A DNA stretch of 64,000 nucleotides from Sphingomonas paucimobilis NBRC 13935 (GCF_000739895.2 NZ_BBJS01000043.1:208146-272145); one strand, 5' to 3'; positions 9,339-17,588 are shown, counted from the stretch's first letter. Made by a program: numbers and translations. Notes: generated by a model not told the origin, from the letters alone.

Positions 9339-9815
9339 TTAAGCCTGGGCCTGGGTTTGGTCCTTCTCGGTCGTGGATGCCGGCTGGGCGGTGGTGGAGA
9401 TGTCGAGTTTGCGTGGCTTCATCGCCTCGGGCACCTCACGCTTCAGCGTGATGGTCAGAAGCCCGTTCTCCAGTGCGGCCGACTGCACGATGACGAAGTC
9501 GGCGAGCGGGAAACGACGCTCGAAGGAGCGTGTGGAGATGCCTTGATGCAGGTACGTGGCCTGGGGTTCTCCCCCAGCCTTGCTTCCGCTGACGGTGAGC
9601 ATGTTCTGCTGCGCCACCACTTCCAGTTCGTCCGGTCGGAAGCCGGGAACTGCGACCGAAATACGATAGGTGCCGTCTGCGCGCCTTTCGATGTCGAACG
9701 GCGGGTAGGGCTCGGCCGCATCGGGCGCGGCATTGTTCATCAGGTCGAGAAGCCGGTCGAAGCCGACGGTAGAGCGCCGATAGGGCGCCAGATCTAGATA
9801 ATTCGCTGCTCTCAT
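9339..9815 (-). CDS. hsp20: Hsp20 small heat-shock protein
   Basis: ATP-independent holdase with an alpha-crystallin domain. The 158-residue product starts at ATG 9815 after GAGGAGG. Residues 40-130 form the crystallin domain, with the family AVPGF-x-PDEL motif, an LHQGIS-x-R-x-FERRFPLADFV segment and the closing ENGLLTITLKREVPE. The IbpA-like N-terminus (RRSTVGFDRLLDLM) indicates the class A type of alphaproteobacteria. It precedes the NDUFS4-like gene by 53 bp on the same strand and is divergent from the stress protein at 10097; a dyad at 10024 lies in the shared gap. Confidence 0.93.
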   Translation of the reverse strand: MRAANYLDLAPYRRSTVGFDRLLDLMNNAAPDAAEPYPPFDIERRADGTYRISVAVPGFRPDELEVVAQQNMLTVSGSKAGGEPQATYLHQGISTRSFERRFPLADFVIVQSAALENGLLTITLKREVPEAMKPRKLDISTTAQPASTTEKDQTQAQA

Positions 9816-10023
9816 CTCCAAATCCTCCTCGTGAGCAATTTGGACATCTGAGGCGTCGGAGAGAGAGCCGACGCCCTCTTGTCCTGCCGGGCCCGCAGAG
9901 GCACCCGACACAATTTAGCTAGTACTGGTGAAGTCGTGTTCAAGACGGCGTGAAGCCGCTTGGGTGACTTTTTTGGCTCTCGGGCCCGAGCGCAAAGAAC
10001 GCGGGAGCAGTGCGGAGCAACGG

Positions 10024-10037
10024 CTGATTTACATCAG
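10024..10037. promoter_or_regulatory. CRP/FNR-like dyad CTGAT-N4-ATCAG
   Basis: CTGATTTACATCAG is a perfect dyad in the gap between the divergent hsp20 (start 9815) and the gene at 10097. Its centre is about 66 bp from the latter, so it probably serves that gene and possibly both. Confidence 0.55.
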
Positions 10038-10096
10038 GGCGTTTCGAGCGGAGACCGGGGAGACGTGGAGTATTTCGGTCATCATTGGAGCGCAGC

Positions 10097-10735
10097 GTGC
10101 CGCAAGAGTCGGAGCAGAGCATTGTCCAAATCGTCCGGGCTCGGGAAGTCGTCGGCACCGTGCACAATCTCGAACTGCTCGAGAGCATGGTCGTCGCACT
10201 CAGCGCCGCGGGCTTCGACAAGAGCGATATCGACCTGATGGCCAGCCGCGAGGCGGTCCTGGAGAAGCTGCCGGCGATCTATGCTGATCCCATCTACCTG
10301 GCCGAGATACCTGAGCTGCCACGGCGCGAGCTCGTAACGCGCGATGAAGGGACGACGGTCACGGGCCTGGTGTTCGGGACGTTGATCTCGCTTGCCGCGC
10401 TCGGGGCAGCTTTGCCGGTCGTCGCATCGGGCGGCGCACTCGCAGCGGTGCTTGCCGCCACAGCCGCCGGTGGCGCGGCCGGAGCGGGAATTGCGAAGGT
10501 CGTCCGCAGCGCAATTCTTGGGGGCGTTGGCGCGGAAGATTTGGAACGCGACTTGCGTGGGGGAGGATTGGTCGTCTTCGTTCGCGCGCGCGATGCCGCC
10601 GCGGAGGAAAAGGCTCAGCAGATCATGCGGAAGTCAGGAGCTCTCAACGTGCACGTGCACGAAATCGAGCTGAAGAAGACGCTGGACGAGTTGCCCCTTG
10701 CCACTATCCAACCCGATCCGTGGCTCGCCACTTGA
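10097..10735 (+). CDS. Hypothetical membrane stress protein with glycine-rich hairpin
   Basis: The N-terminal 80 residues look like a soluble alpha/beta domain (VQIVRAREVVGTVHNLELLESMVVALSAAGFDKSDIDLMAS), of the kind found in general stress proteins that handle a paired sheet. The middle is a hydrophobic, Gly/Ala-rich double segment (GLVFGTLISLAALGAALPVVASGG and AAVLAATAAGGAAGAGIAKVV), likely a membrane hairpin. A second alpha/beta domain (VVFVRARDAAAEEKAQQIMRKSGALNVHVHEIEL) ends the protein. GTG 10097 has GGAG six bases upstream and is preferred to TTG 10085. Function unknown; placement and the dyad upstream tie it to the stress regulon. Confidence 0.65.
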   Translation: MPQESEQSIVQIVRAREVVGTVHNLELLESMVVALSAAGFDKSDIDLMASREAVLEKLPAIYADPIYLAEIPELPRRELVTRDEGTTVTGLVFGTLISLAALGAALPVVASGGALAAVLAATAAGGAAGAGIAKVVRSAILGGVGAEDLERDLRGGGLVVFVRARDAAAEEKAQQIMRKSGALNVHVHEIELKKTLDELPLATIQPDPWLAT

Positions 10736-10910
10736 TCCGCACGGGCCTGGCGGCCCGGCGCGCCCGAGAAATCAGAACGGGCCCCGATCTAACCCTAGCC
10801 GGTTCGGTCGTACCTCGGGCGTTTCGAGGTACCATTCGTGTGGCGGCCGCGGCATCATGCTCAGCCGCCCATGAAATACGGGCGCGCCGTAGATTTGTTG
10901 GTGGGGAAGG

Positions 10911-10959
10911 GCACCGGACAGCGTGACGGGCGGAGTGATAGCATCACGCTGCCCGGTGC
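10911..10959. terminator. Long stem-loop in convergent gap 10736-11012
   Basis: Arms 10911-10926 and 10944-10959 pair over 16 bp with one mismatch (a possible G-U pair), loop 17. It lies between two genes that converge, so a bidirectional transcription barrier is plausible, although no T-run follows. The rest of the 277-bp gap shows no gene. Confidence 0.45.
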
Positions 10960-11012
10960 GACGGCTCGCCGGCCGGGGGGGCGAGTGGCCAGTGCGAGCC
11001 GTATTCCTAAAG

Positions 11013-11294
11013 CTAACGGTATCCGGCGCGGGCCAGCGCCCATTCGAGTTCGCGCATCGAGGGCTGCACGAGAACCTGTCCCCCGAGCTTGATCGTCGGA
11101 CTGGCTAGCCTGCCTCCGGCCAGCCATTCGAGCTCCGACCGCACTTCCGGATGGGCTTCCCAGTCGACGAAGCGATACGGGATCCCGGCTCGATCGAGAT
11201 ACCGCCGAACCATCATGGTGATGCCGCACCAACGGCTTCCATAGATGACGATCGGAGCGGCAGCCGAGCCGCGTGCTCGATACGCGGACGCCAT
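11013..11294 (-). CDS. Glutaredoxin-like protein (CGIT active site)
   Basis: A 93-residue thioredoxin-fold protein: beta strand APIVIYGSRW, active site Cys23-Gly-Ile-Thr26 at the helix start, cis-Pro loop LASPTIKLGGQVLVQPS. Only one cysteine is in the CxxC position (CxxT), and no other Cys is visible, so it is monothiol; such proteins act as mycoredoxin- or glutaredoxin-like reductases of mixed disulfides. Its ATG overlaps the TAA of the upstream peroxiredoxin (TAATG), a strong sign of coupled translation; it is probably the reductant of that peroxiredoxin (inference). Confidence 0.8.
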   Translation of the reverse strand: MASAYRARGSAAAPIVIYGSRWCGITMMVRRYLDRAGIPYRFVDWEAHPEVRSELEWLAGGRLASPTIKLGGQVLVQPSMRELEWALARAGYR

Positions 11295-12040
11295 TATTCG
11301 CGTCCCTCAGTTGCTGGCGTTCCAACAATCTCGTCGAGCTTGGCGAAGAGCTCATAGATGTCGGGAACATGCTGGAGCTTCGGCGAGACGTGGGCGTAAC
11401 GGATGACGCCCTCTCCATCGATGATGTAGAGCGCGCGCTCGGAAAAGCCATCAGCGTCGCGCCATACGTTATAGCGGCGCGCGACTTCTCCTTTGGGATT
11501 GAAATCCGCGAGGAGAGGCATCGAGAGTCCGCGGGCGGCGGCCCAGGCGCCGTGGCTGTAAAGGCTATCTACGGAAATCCCGACGATCTCCACGTCGCGC
11601 TTCTCGAACTCGCTCCATTCCTGCTGATAAAGGTCCAACTGCTTGCTGCAGCCCGGGCTCCAGTCGAGCGGATAGAAGACGAGGACGATTGCCCGTCCCG
11701 CATAGGATGAGAGGGTGACTTCCCGGCCGTTAGCGTCCAGCAGGGCGAACTCTGGCGCCTTCGCTCCCACGCTGAGAGGAGAATTGATCGCATCTCCCTC
11801 CATCGCGGGCGCATGCTCGTGGAGGCTTTTCAGATCATCCAGAGTCGCGCCGGCCGGTGCCTCGAAGGCAGGGCGGGCCGAGCCGGCGGAGCGCCACAAT
11901 TCCTGGATCATGCCGTGGAGCAGCGATAGAGCCTGCTTTTCCGGGCCGTCCGGAAGCTTGGGCGCCAGCGCCGCGAAGTCGGTGCTGAGCTGTTCCAGTC
12001 GACTTGGCTGGGGGTCCAGTGTGCCTGCGTTTCTATCCAA
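11294..12040 (-). CDS. Peroxiredoxin (AhpC/TSA family) with N-terminal helical extension
   Basis: Reduces peroxides. The C-terminal 160 residues are a redoxin domain with peroxidatic Cys131 in YPLDWSPGCSKQL (the PxxxTxxC motif with Ser in place of Thr), a downstream DAD/GFSERALYIIDGEGVIRY strand pair and no obvious second catalytic Cys, which points to a 1-Cys or AhpE-like mechanism that needs an external thiol. The first 85 residues are helical and not part of the fold. TTG 12040 follows AGGAG at good spacing. The glutaredoxin-like gene is coupled downstream, and a dyad at 12145 is 105 bp upstream. Confidence 0.85.
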   Translation of the reverse strand: MDRNAGTLDPQPSRLEQLSTDFAALAPKLPDGPEKQALSLLHGMIQELWRSAGSARPAFEAPAGATLDDLKSLHEHAPAMEGDAINSPLSVGAKAPEFALLDANGREVTLSSYAGRAIVLVFYPLDWSPGCSKQLDLYQQEWSEFEKRDVEIVGISVDSLYSHGAWAAARGLSMPLLADFNPKGEVARRYNVWRDADGFSERALYIIDGEGVIRYAHVSPKLQHVPDIYELFAKLDEIVGTPATEGRE

Positions 12041-12144
12041 GTTGAGGGCTCCTTGCTGCCAACGTGGTCCGTCTTCGCGAGGAATGGCGCGACGAACCGC
12101 TCTGATGTCGCCGACTCAACCTAGCCCGGTCGCCCGGTGGCGGG

Positions 12145-12158
12145 CTGAGATAGATCAG
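12145..12158. promoter_or_regulatory. CRP/FNR-like dyad, CTGAG-N4-ATCAG
   Basis: CTGAGATAGATCAG lies between the divergent peroxiredoxin (start 12040) and lipoprotein (start 12294) genes; one half-site mismatch. Confidence 0.45.
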
Positions 12159-12293
12159 AGCCCGGATCGCCCTTGCGACTAACCCAAGATCGCCGCTCGA
12201 CGTGGCTCGGCTGCAGGAGGTCGGTGACCCTCGTCGAGCGCGGGGACCATGGACCAAGGGGCGACGATCAAACGCATAGAGCAAGAGGTTGAG

Positions 12294-12770
12294 ATGGAGA
12301 TGAAGGGAATCAGGGCTGCTCTCGTGCCCGCGCTGCTTCTGGGCATAGCCGGGTGCACCACGACAGGGTCCGGCGTCGGCGTTTCGAGGGCCGGGTCGAC
12401 GACAGCGACGTTCGTGTGGAAATCGAGCGGTGCCCGATCGGGCACGATGACCGCAAACCTGAGCACGGGCGCCACCTATGCAGGCCCGTTCTTCCAGATC
12501 ACGAGCGAGACAACCATCGAAGAACTCGGCCCGCTATGGACCGGGTGGGGCAACCGGTGGAGGTGGCGCGGCTGGGCCTATTGGGGTCCCACCCAAAGCA
12601 CGCTCACCCATTATAGCGGGAGAGTCCTGGCCAACCTCGGCGGGCCGGACGGGCAGATGCGGTGCCATTTCCGGCTGATGCGGCCCGGCGCAGGCATGGC
12701 TGGCGGCGGTCAAGGTCGCTGCCAGTTGCCAAGCGGGACGATCATCGACGCGACCTTCCCCCCGACCTGA
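12294..12770 (+). CDS. Hypothetical lipoprotein
   Basis: A 158-residue protein with a type II signal peptide: basic start, RAALVPALLLGIAGC, where LGIAGC is the lipobox. The mature part has a Ser/Gly-rich linker and a beta-rich domain (TATFVWKSSGARSGTMTANLSTGATYAGPFF, then a Trp-rich WTGWGNRWRWRGWAYWG segment and a C-terminal GQGRCQLPSGTIIDATF) with two cysteines that could pair. Related proteins occur in sphingomonads without known function. ATG 12294 (AGAGG upstream) or ATG 12300 start. It shares the regulatory gap of the peroxiredoxin gene. Confidence 0.7.
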   Translation: MEMKGIRAALVPALLLGIAGCTTTGSGVGVSRAGSTTATFVWKSSGARSGTMTANLSTGATYAGPFFQITSETTIEELGPLWTGWGNRWRWRGWAYWGPTQSTLTHYSGRVLANLGGPDGQMRCHFRLMRPGAGMAGGGQGRCQLPSGTIIDATFPPT

Positions 12771-12886
12771 CGGGCCCTCGCTCAAATCCGTCGGCAAGGT
12801 TGCGCCGGTCGGCGATCGGTTCGTGCAGGTCGATGCTGCGCAGCCGGCGAAGGCGGGGATAGCCAAAGCCATCCCCGCCGATTGCA

Positions 12887-13549
12887 TCAGGGCAGGATCC
12901 TGATCTGATTGTCGACACTCGACACGCCGGGCGCAGACCAGGCCGACCGCTCGGCTTCCTGGCGCTCCGCCCAGGTCCTCACGGTGCCCTTGAGCGTGAT
13001 CTTGCTGCCGTCGACCTCGACCTGGACGCGCTGCGCGTCAACCTGCGCGCTGCGCACGAGCGCATCCTCGATCTTCTTCTTGACGTCGCCAGGGTTCACC
13101 CTGGGCTGGACCGTGATCGTGTTGGTAACGCCCTTCACGCCGGCGATCGATCGGACGGCGCGTTCTGCCCATTCCTTCTGGAAGTTCCATTCCACGTGGC
13201 CCTCGAGCGTGAGCCAGCCGCTCTTGACGACGATCTTGATCTTGTCGGCGCTGCTGGGCAGCTCGCGTTTCAGCGACTTGACCGCCTCCTCGGCAATCTC
13301 GGGATCGAGGCGCTCGGTCGAGAGCTTGACCTGAATGTCGTTGGCGACGGCCTTCACCCCCGAAACCCGCTTCGCCGCCTTCTCGGCATAATAGGAGTCC
13401 ATGTAGCTCTTGGTGACGCCGCTCAGCGTCACGATGCCGTCCTTCACGGCGACCGCGATCGTGTCTTCATGCTGGATCGACGGATCGTATTGGATCTCGC
13501 TCTCCACGTCCTTCTTGATCGTGGCGTCAGTGCGGAAAAGTGAAACCAT
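12887..13549 (-). CDS. BON-domain protein (three BON domains)
   Basis: The 220-residue product is built of three consecutive BON repeats: about 1-70 (DATIKKDVESEIQYDP... VKDGIVTLSGVTKSY), 75-145 (VKSGWLTLEGHVEWNFQKEWAERAVRSIAGVKGVTNTI) and 150-220 (VDGSKITLKGTVRTWAERQEAERSAWSAPGVSSVDNQI). BON domains bind phospholipid or stabilise envelope and are typical of OsmY-like stress proteins. Unlike OsmY, no signal peptide is seen at the start MVSLFRTD, so the protein may be cytoplasmic. ATG 13549 follows AGGAGG, and a perfect dyad lies at 13636. Confidence 0.88.
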   Translation of the reverse strand: MVSLFRTDATIKKDVESEIQYDPSIQHEDTIAVAVKDGIVTLSGVTKSYMDSYYAEKAAKRVSGVKAVANDIQVKLSTERLDPEIAEEAVKSLKRELPSSADKIKIVVKSGWLTLEGHVEWNFQKEWAERAVRSIAGVKGVTNTITVQPRVNPGDVKKKIEDALVRSAQVDAQRVQVEVDGSKITLKGTVRTWAERQEAERSAWSAPGVSSVDNQIRILP

Positions 13550-13635
13550 CTCGGATCCTCCTGTCTGCTACGGGCATCTAAGCCCCAGTTGGTACTCCGC
13601 CGCGGTTCACCTATTCTGCGAGTCGAGCGCGCGCG

Positions 13636-13649
13636 CTGACCCACGTCAG
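13636..13649. promoter_or_regulatory. CRP/FNR-like dyad CTGAC-N4-GTCAG
   Basis: CTGACCCACGTCAG, a perfect dyad about 93 bp upstream of the BON gene start at 13549 on the minus strand. Confidence 0.55.
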
Positions 13650-13708
13650 CCGAAATCGGGGACATCGAAGGGTAGGCGTTCCCCGAGCAGCGACATTGGC
13701 GTGCACGT

Positions 13709-13722
13709 CTGATCTGGGTCAG
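13709..13722. promoter_or_regulatory. CRP/FNR-like dyad CTGAT-N4-GTCAG
   Basis: CTGATCTGGGTCAG lies 73 bp from the site at 13636, on the dps side of the divergent gap. Confidence 0.55.
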
Positions 13723-13856
13723 TTTGCCGCGCGCTTCGCCGGCTAAAGTTGGCGCGACCTCAGGAGCCGCGCACGTGGCCGAGGATGGCATAGGAGCTGC
13801 GACCGCATCGGCGGAATAGTGACCGCGGAGGCGGCGCCATTTGCAGGACAATTCGA

Positions 13857-14327
13857 ATGGCCATGAATATCGGAATCGACGAGACAAAGAGGAAAGAGAT
13901 AACCGGCGGCTTGGCCCGCTTGTTGGCGGACACCTACACCCTTTATCTGACGACCCATAACTTTCACTGGAACGTCTCGGGGCCGATGTTCAACAGCCTT
14001 CATGCGATGTTCATGGCGCAATACACCGAATTATGGAACGCCGTTGATCCGATTGCGGAGAGAATACGTTCTCTTGGTGAGCCGGCGCCGGGGTCCTATG
14101 CGCAGTTCGCCAGGCTCAGCTCTCTTGCCGATGCGCCCGAGACGCCCCCGAAGGCCGAGGCCATGATCAGGATCCTGGCCGAGGGTCACGAGGCGACTGC
14201 CCGATCGGCTCGCAGCCTCTTTCCTTTGGCCGATAAAGCGGGCGATCAGGCGACCGCTGATCTCGCCACGCAACGCGTTGCGGTTCACGAAAAGGCGGCC
14301 TGGATGCTCCGCGCGCTCCTCGACTAG
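13857..14327 (+). CDS. dps: Dps-family ferritin-like DNA-protection protein
   Basis: Dodecameric mini-ferritin that oxidises Fe(II) with peroxide and protects DNA. The 156-residue product has the ferroxidase signature TTHNFHWNVSGPMFNSLHAMFMAQYTELW with His and Asp/Glu ligands across the dimer interface, followed by DPIAERIRSLGEPAPGS and a four-helix bundle to the C-terminus. The short, non-basic N-terminus suggests weak direct DNA binding. ATG 13857 (AGGACA upstream); an in-frame ATG at 13863 is the alternative. Dyad at 13709 lies 135 bp upstream. Confidence 0.92.
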   Translation: MAMNIGIDETKRKEITGGLARLLADTYTLYLTTHNFHWNVSGPMFNSLHAMFMAQYTELWNAVDPIAERIRSLGEPAPGSYAQFARLSSLADAPETPPKAEAMIRILAEGHEATARSARSLFPLADKAGDQATADLATQRVAVHEKAAWMLRALLD

Positions 14328-14383
14328 TGAGCTGACCTCCGCAGTCCACGCTCTGGCGGGCGAGAACGATCGCCGCGCGTCGT

Positions 14384-14397
14384 CTGACCTATGTCAG
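14384..14397. promoter_or_regulatory. CRP/FNR-like dyad CTGAC-N4-GTCAG
   Basis: CTGACCTATGTCAG, a perfect dyad centred about 91 bp upstream of the universal stress protein start at 14482. Confidence 0.55.
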
Positions 14398-14481
14398 CGT
14401 CCGCCATCTTAGTGCTGCTTACCCTTCTGCTGCTGCGGCCATTGCCTTTCGGCCGACCACGCAATCGAAAGGATAGGGTTG

Positions 14482-15294
14482 ATGAAAACAGGATTGCTCC
14501 ACGTCGCCGAAGACAGAGGCGGAGACGCGCGGCTCGACGCGGCGGTCCAGCTTGCCCGGGCATTCGACCTTCATCTGACGGGCACGCAGGCTGCGCCCCT
14601 GTCGGCCTACGCGATGGCCGACCCCTTCGGCGGGGTCTATCCATCGGTGAAGCTCTTCACGGAGCACGAGAAGCGACAGGATGCCACGCGCGCGGCCGTG
14701 GAGGCCAGACTGCGCGACGAGGGCGTGGCGTTCGACTGGGTACGCGGAGCTGGTTCTCCCGCGACGGTGCTTCTCGATCAATCGCGGCTGAGCGACGTGA
14801 TCATCCTCAGTCATCTCGAAAGCGACGAAGGCGGCTGGGACGCCGAACTCGACCTCGTCGGCGACGTCGCAGTCCATTCGCGCGCTCCGATCCTCTCGGT
14901 GCCTTATGACAACGGAACGCTTGATCTCGAGGGCACTGCGCTCGTCGCGTGGAACGCTTCGTTCGAGGCCGCGCAGGCGCTGCGTTTCGCGGTTCCGCTC
15001 CTGAGCCGGGCGGCGCGCGTCCAGATCGTGACGATCGGGGACGACGCTCCCGAATTTCCCGCAGCCGGCGCCGCCGCCTATCTCTCGCATCATGGCATCC
15101 AGTCGGAGTTGCTCCCGGTGCCCCGCGGCGAGCTCAGCGTGGGGGAGGAACTGCTGAACGTCATCATCGACTCGCGGTCGAGCTTCGCGGTTCTCGGCGC
15201 CTATGGGCATTCGCGCATTCGCGAACGTATCCTTGGTGGGGTCACGCGCGAGATGTTGCTGCGGTCCCCGAAGCCGCTGCTGCTGGCCCATTGA
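14482..15294 (+). CDS. Universal stress protein, tandem UspA domains
   Basis: A 270-residue cytosolic protein with two Usp folds: residues 1-140 (MKTGLLHVAEDRGGDARLDAAVQLARAFDLHLTG, closing with HSRAPILSVPYD) and 150-270 (TALVAWNASFEAAQALRFAVPLLSRAARVQIVTI, closing with GAYGHSRIRERILGGVTREMLLRSPKPLLLAH). The second domain keeps the ATP-binding G-x-YGHS-x-IRE-x-ILGGVT loop; the first lacks it. ATG 14482 is chosen over TTG 14479 for its AAGGA spacing. In many proteobacteria Usp genes are FNR/FixK targets, which fits the dyad upstream. Confidence 0.88.
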   Translation: MKTGLLHVAEDRGGDARLDAAVQLARAFDLHLTGTQAAPLSAYAMADPFGGVYPSVKLFTEHEKRQDATRAAVEARLRDEGVAFDWVRGAGSPATVLLDQSRLSDVIILSHLESDEGGWDAELDLVGDVAVHSRAPILSVPYDNGTLDLEGTALVAWNASFEAAQALRFAVPLLSRAARVQIVTIGDDAPEFPAAGAAAYLSHHGIQSELLPVPRGELSVGEELLNVIIDSRSSFAVLGAYGHSRIRERILGGVTREMLLRSPKPLLLAH

Positions 15295-15311
15295 GCAGGG
15301 GAGAACGATCG

Positions 15312-15647
15312 ATGCGTCGGTTCCTCGCGGCGACCGCCTTGTGCGTCGCACTCGCTGGATGCGGAACGCAGAAGGCCGAACAGCCTGCCGCCGGCCAGAC
15401 CGCCACGAGCGACGGGATAAACGACTACCAGCAGGCGGTGATCAACCTCAACGAGGCATCGCGGAAGGCGGTGCTTTTCCGTGCAATCCGAGATGCCGGC
15501 CTTCCGTGCCAGAACGTCATTCAAGCCGAGCGGCTGCCTGACGAGAAGGACGGGCCGGTCTGGCGCGCGCAGTGCGAGGACAAGTCATATCACCTCGTCA
15601 TCGTCCGCGCTGACGGAACAGCCTATGTGGTGAGCCGGACCCGATGA
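15312..15647 (+). CDS. Hypothetical lipoprotein, 111 residues
   Basis: Starts at ATG 15312 with a lipoprotein signal peptide ending in the lipobox VALAGC. The mature domain of about 95 residues begins with a Gln/Ala/Thr linker and then holds NEASRKAVLFRAIRDAGLPCQNVIQAERLP and VWRAQCEDKSYHLVIVRADGTAYVVSRTR, with two cysteines in a small alpha/beta fold. Proteins of this layout are frequent in sphingomonads but unnamed. It follows the stress protein by 17 bp and is probably cotranscribed. Confidence 0.7.
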   Translation: MRRFLAATALCVALAGCGTQKAEQPAAGQTATSDGINDYQQAVINLNEASRKAVLFRAIRDAGLPCQNVIQAERLPDEKDGPVWRAQCEDKSYHLVIVRADGTAYVVSRTR

Positions 15648-15693
15648 CCGCACGAGGCGAGCGCGATGTCGACGCACTTGCGACGGTGGCAGC

Positions 15694-16440
15694 GTGAAGC
15701 AGCTAATGGCGTTCGATCTCGACGGCACGTTGGCCGAGAGCAAGGCCCCGCTCGATGACGAGGTAGCCGGGCTGCTTGCCGCGCTCTTGTCCTTCGCGCA
15801 GGTGGCGGTGATTTCCGGGGGCGACTGGCCTCAGTTCAAGAAGCAGGTCGTCGATCGGCTGCCGCCGGGTGCCGAGCTGGGGCGGCTGTGGATCCTGCCG
15901 ACGGCAGGAGCGAAGCTTTTCCGGTTCGCCGGAGAGTGGCGCCAAGCCTATTCGGAGGCAATCACGCCTGCCGAGAAGGCCCACATACTCAAGGAGCTGG
16001 ATCGGGCGATCAAGGCTGCCGAGCTCGATCGCGATCCCGCATGGGGGCCCCGGATCGAGGACCGCGGCACCCAGATCACCTATTCAGGGATTGGGCAGAA
16101 GGCGCCGCTCGAGGCCAAGGAGGCCTGGGATCCGGATCGGCGCAAGCGGCTACAGCTCCAGGAGATGCTGAGGCGAACCTTGACAGAATGGTCGGTCAAT
16201 ATCGGAGGCACCACCTCAATAGACATCACCCGGGCAGGAATTGACAAAGGTTTCGGGCTTCGCAAGCTCGCCGCAGAGAGCGGCGTTCCTTTGGAAGACA
16301 TGGTCTTCCTCGGCGATTCGATTTTCCCGGGTGGCAACGACTATCCGGCCGTCACCGTCGGAGTCGATGCAGTTGCCGTTCGCGACGTGCAGGAGACGAA
16401 GAGCATTCTTCATGCTCTGACGCTGTGGCTAGGCCGTTGA
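15694..16440 (+). CDS. HAD-IIB phosphatase/phosphomannomutase, eukaryotic PMM-like
   Basis: HAD-superfamily protein of 248 residues. Motif I is FDLDGT (residues 7-12), motif II ISGGD, and the cap carries IEDRGTQITYSGIGQ and SVNIGGTTSIDITRAGIDKG, closing with FLGDSIFPGGNDYP (motif IV). The order and wording of these blocks match eukaryotic phosphomannomutase (the GIG, SIGG-x-x-SIDV and GDK-x-x-GGND blocks), which converts mannose-6-P to mannose-1-P. That is the missing step between manA (1313) and the guanylyltransferase (26517). A sugar phosphatase role cannot be excluded. GTG 15694 is the first start; ATG 15706 is possible. Confidence 0.8.
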   Translation: MKQLMAFDLDGTLAESKAPLDDEVAGLLAALLSFAQVAVISGGDWPQFKKQVVDRLPPGAELGRLWILPTAGAKLFRFAGEWRQAYSEAITPAEKAHILKELDRAIKAAELDRDPAWGPRIEDRGTQITYSGIGQKAPLEAKEAWDPDRRKRLQLQEMLRRTLTEWSVNIGGTTSIDITRAGIDKGFGLRKLAAESGVPLEDMVFLGDSIFPGGNDYPAVTVGVDAVAVRDVQETKSILHALTLWLGR

Positions 16441-16589
16441 GCCCGCCAGACGATGGTGGGTCGGTCTAGCTCCGATGGCAGCCGCGGGGGCTCGGGACGA
16501 ACGGATGATTCTGACGGAACGATTTGCCATCTCATCTGCAGCGCGGGGCGATCGCAGGCGATGAGGGGCCGGGACAGGGACTGAATAGA

Positions 16590-17537
16590 ATGGCGGATCC
16601 ATACCAAACCCTGAACGTCCCGCGCGATGCCGACGATGCCACGATCAAGAAGGCATATCGCAAGCTCGCCAAGGAGTATCATCCCGACCGTAACGCGGAT
16701 AAGCCGGGGGCGGCGGAACGCTTCGCTGCCGTGACCGCGGCCTACGACCTGCTCACCGACAAGGACAAACGAGCGCGCTACGATCGCGGCGAGATCGACG
16801 AGGACGGCAATCCGAAGGCTCCCTTCGGCTTCTCCGATTTCGATGGCGCCGGTCCTTTCGCCCGGCGCGGCGGCTTCCGCGCGGGCGCCGATGGCGGCGC
16901 GACAACCTTCGAATTCAGCGGAGACGAGGCCGACTTCGCCAGCATCTTCGGCGACTTGTTCGGCCGCGGGGAGACCGCGGGTGGAGCGCGCCGGCACGGT
17001 TCGTATCGCCCTCGCGGAGCGGACGTCGCCTATCGTTTGAATGTCAGCTTCGAGGATGCCGCGGCTCTGCGACCGCAGCATATCGACCTGGGGGGTGGGA
17101 AGGCTCTCGACCTCAAGCTGCCGGCAGGCTTCGAGTCCGGCACCCAGCTGCGTCTTCGCGGGCAGGGTGAGGATGGTCCCGGAGGCGCTGGCGATGCGAT
17201 CGTCATCCTCGAAATTCAGCCGCACCGATTCTTTGCGCGCGAAGGCGACGATGTATTGCTGGACCTGCCGGTGCGCTGGGACGAAGCCGTGCTCGGCGCC
17301 AAGGTGCGGGTCCCGACCGTCGACGGACCGGTGTTGCTGACGATCCCTAAGGGATCGAGCTCGGGCCGCACGCTACGGATCAAGGGCAAGGGGTTCCACC
17401 GGCGGGACGGTTCACGCGGCAATCAGTTGGTCCGCCTGATGGTGCATCTGCCTTCCGGAGACGCCGAGCTCGAGGAGTTCGCCCGCACCTGGGCTCAGCG
17501 TCATGACGAGAATCCGCGCGCGACGATGGGGGTCTGA
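16590..17537 (+). CDS. cbpA: DnaJ/CbpA-type class B J-domain co-chaperone
   Basis: Stimulates DnaK ATPase and delivers substrates. The 315-residue product has the J domain (1-70, HPD motif in YHPDRN), a Gly/Phe-rich linker (about 75-140) and two beta-sandwich C-terminal domains with a dimerisation tail. The Cys-rich zinc finger of DnaJ is absent, which makes it CbpA-like. ATG 16590 is the natural start with an AGGGA upstream. It is in the same island as dnaK, grpE and clpB, so a dedicated disaggregation set is encoded. Confidence 0.9.
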   Translation: MADPYQTLNVPRDADDATIKKAYRKLAKEYHPDRNADKPGAAERFAAVTAAYDLLTDKDKRARYDRGEIDEDGNPKAPFGFSDFDGAGPFARRGGFRAGADGGATTFEFSGDEADFASIFGDLFGRGETAGGARRHGSYRPRGADVAYRLNVSFEDAAALRPQHIDLGGGKALDLKLPAGFESGTQLRLRGQGEDGPGGAGDAIVILEIQPHRFFAREGDDVLLDLPVRWDEAVLGAKVRVPTVDGPVLLTIPKGSSSGRTLRIKGKGFHRRDGSRGNQLVRLMVHLPSGDAELEEFARTWAQRHDENPRATMGV

Positions 17538-17551
17538 GAGGGGGCGGAGCT

Positions 17552-17588
17552 GTGCACGCGTACCGACGTCGACCCGATGCGCGTGCAC
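17552..17588. terminator. Stem-loop between convergent genes
   Basis: GTGCACGCG (17552-17560) and CGCGTGCAC (17580-17588) form a perfect 9-bp stem in the short gap between convergent cbpA and the HxlR gene. It is a candidate two-way terminator; no T-run is present. Confidence 0.45.

Noticed and set aside
16410..17225. 271-residue minus-strand frame over the J-domain gene
   Set aside because: Overlaps cbpA and the end of the HAD gene; no family motif or ribosome site.
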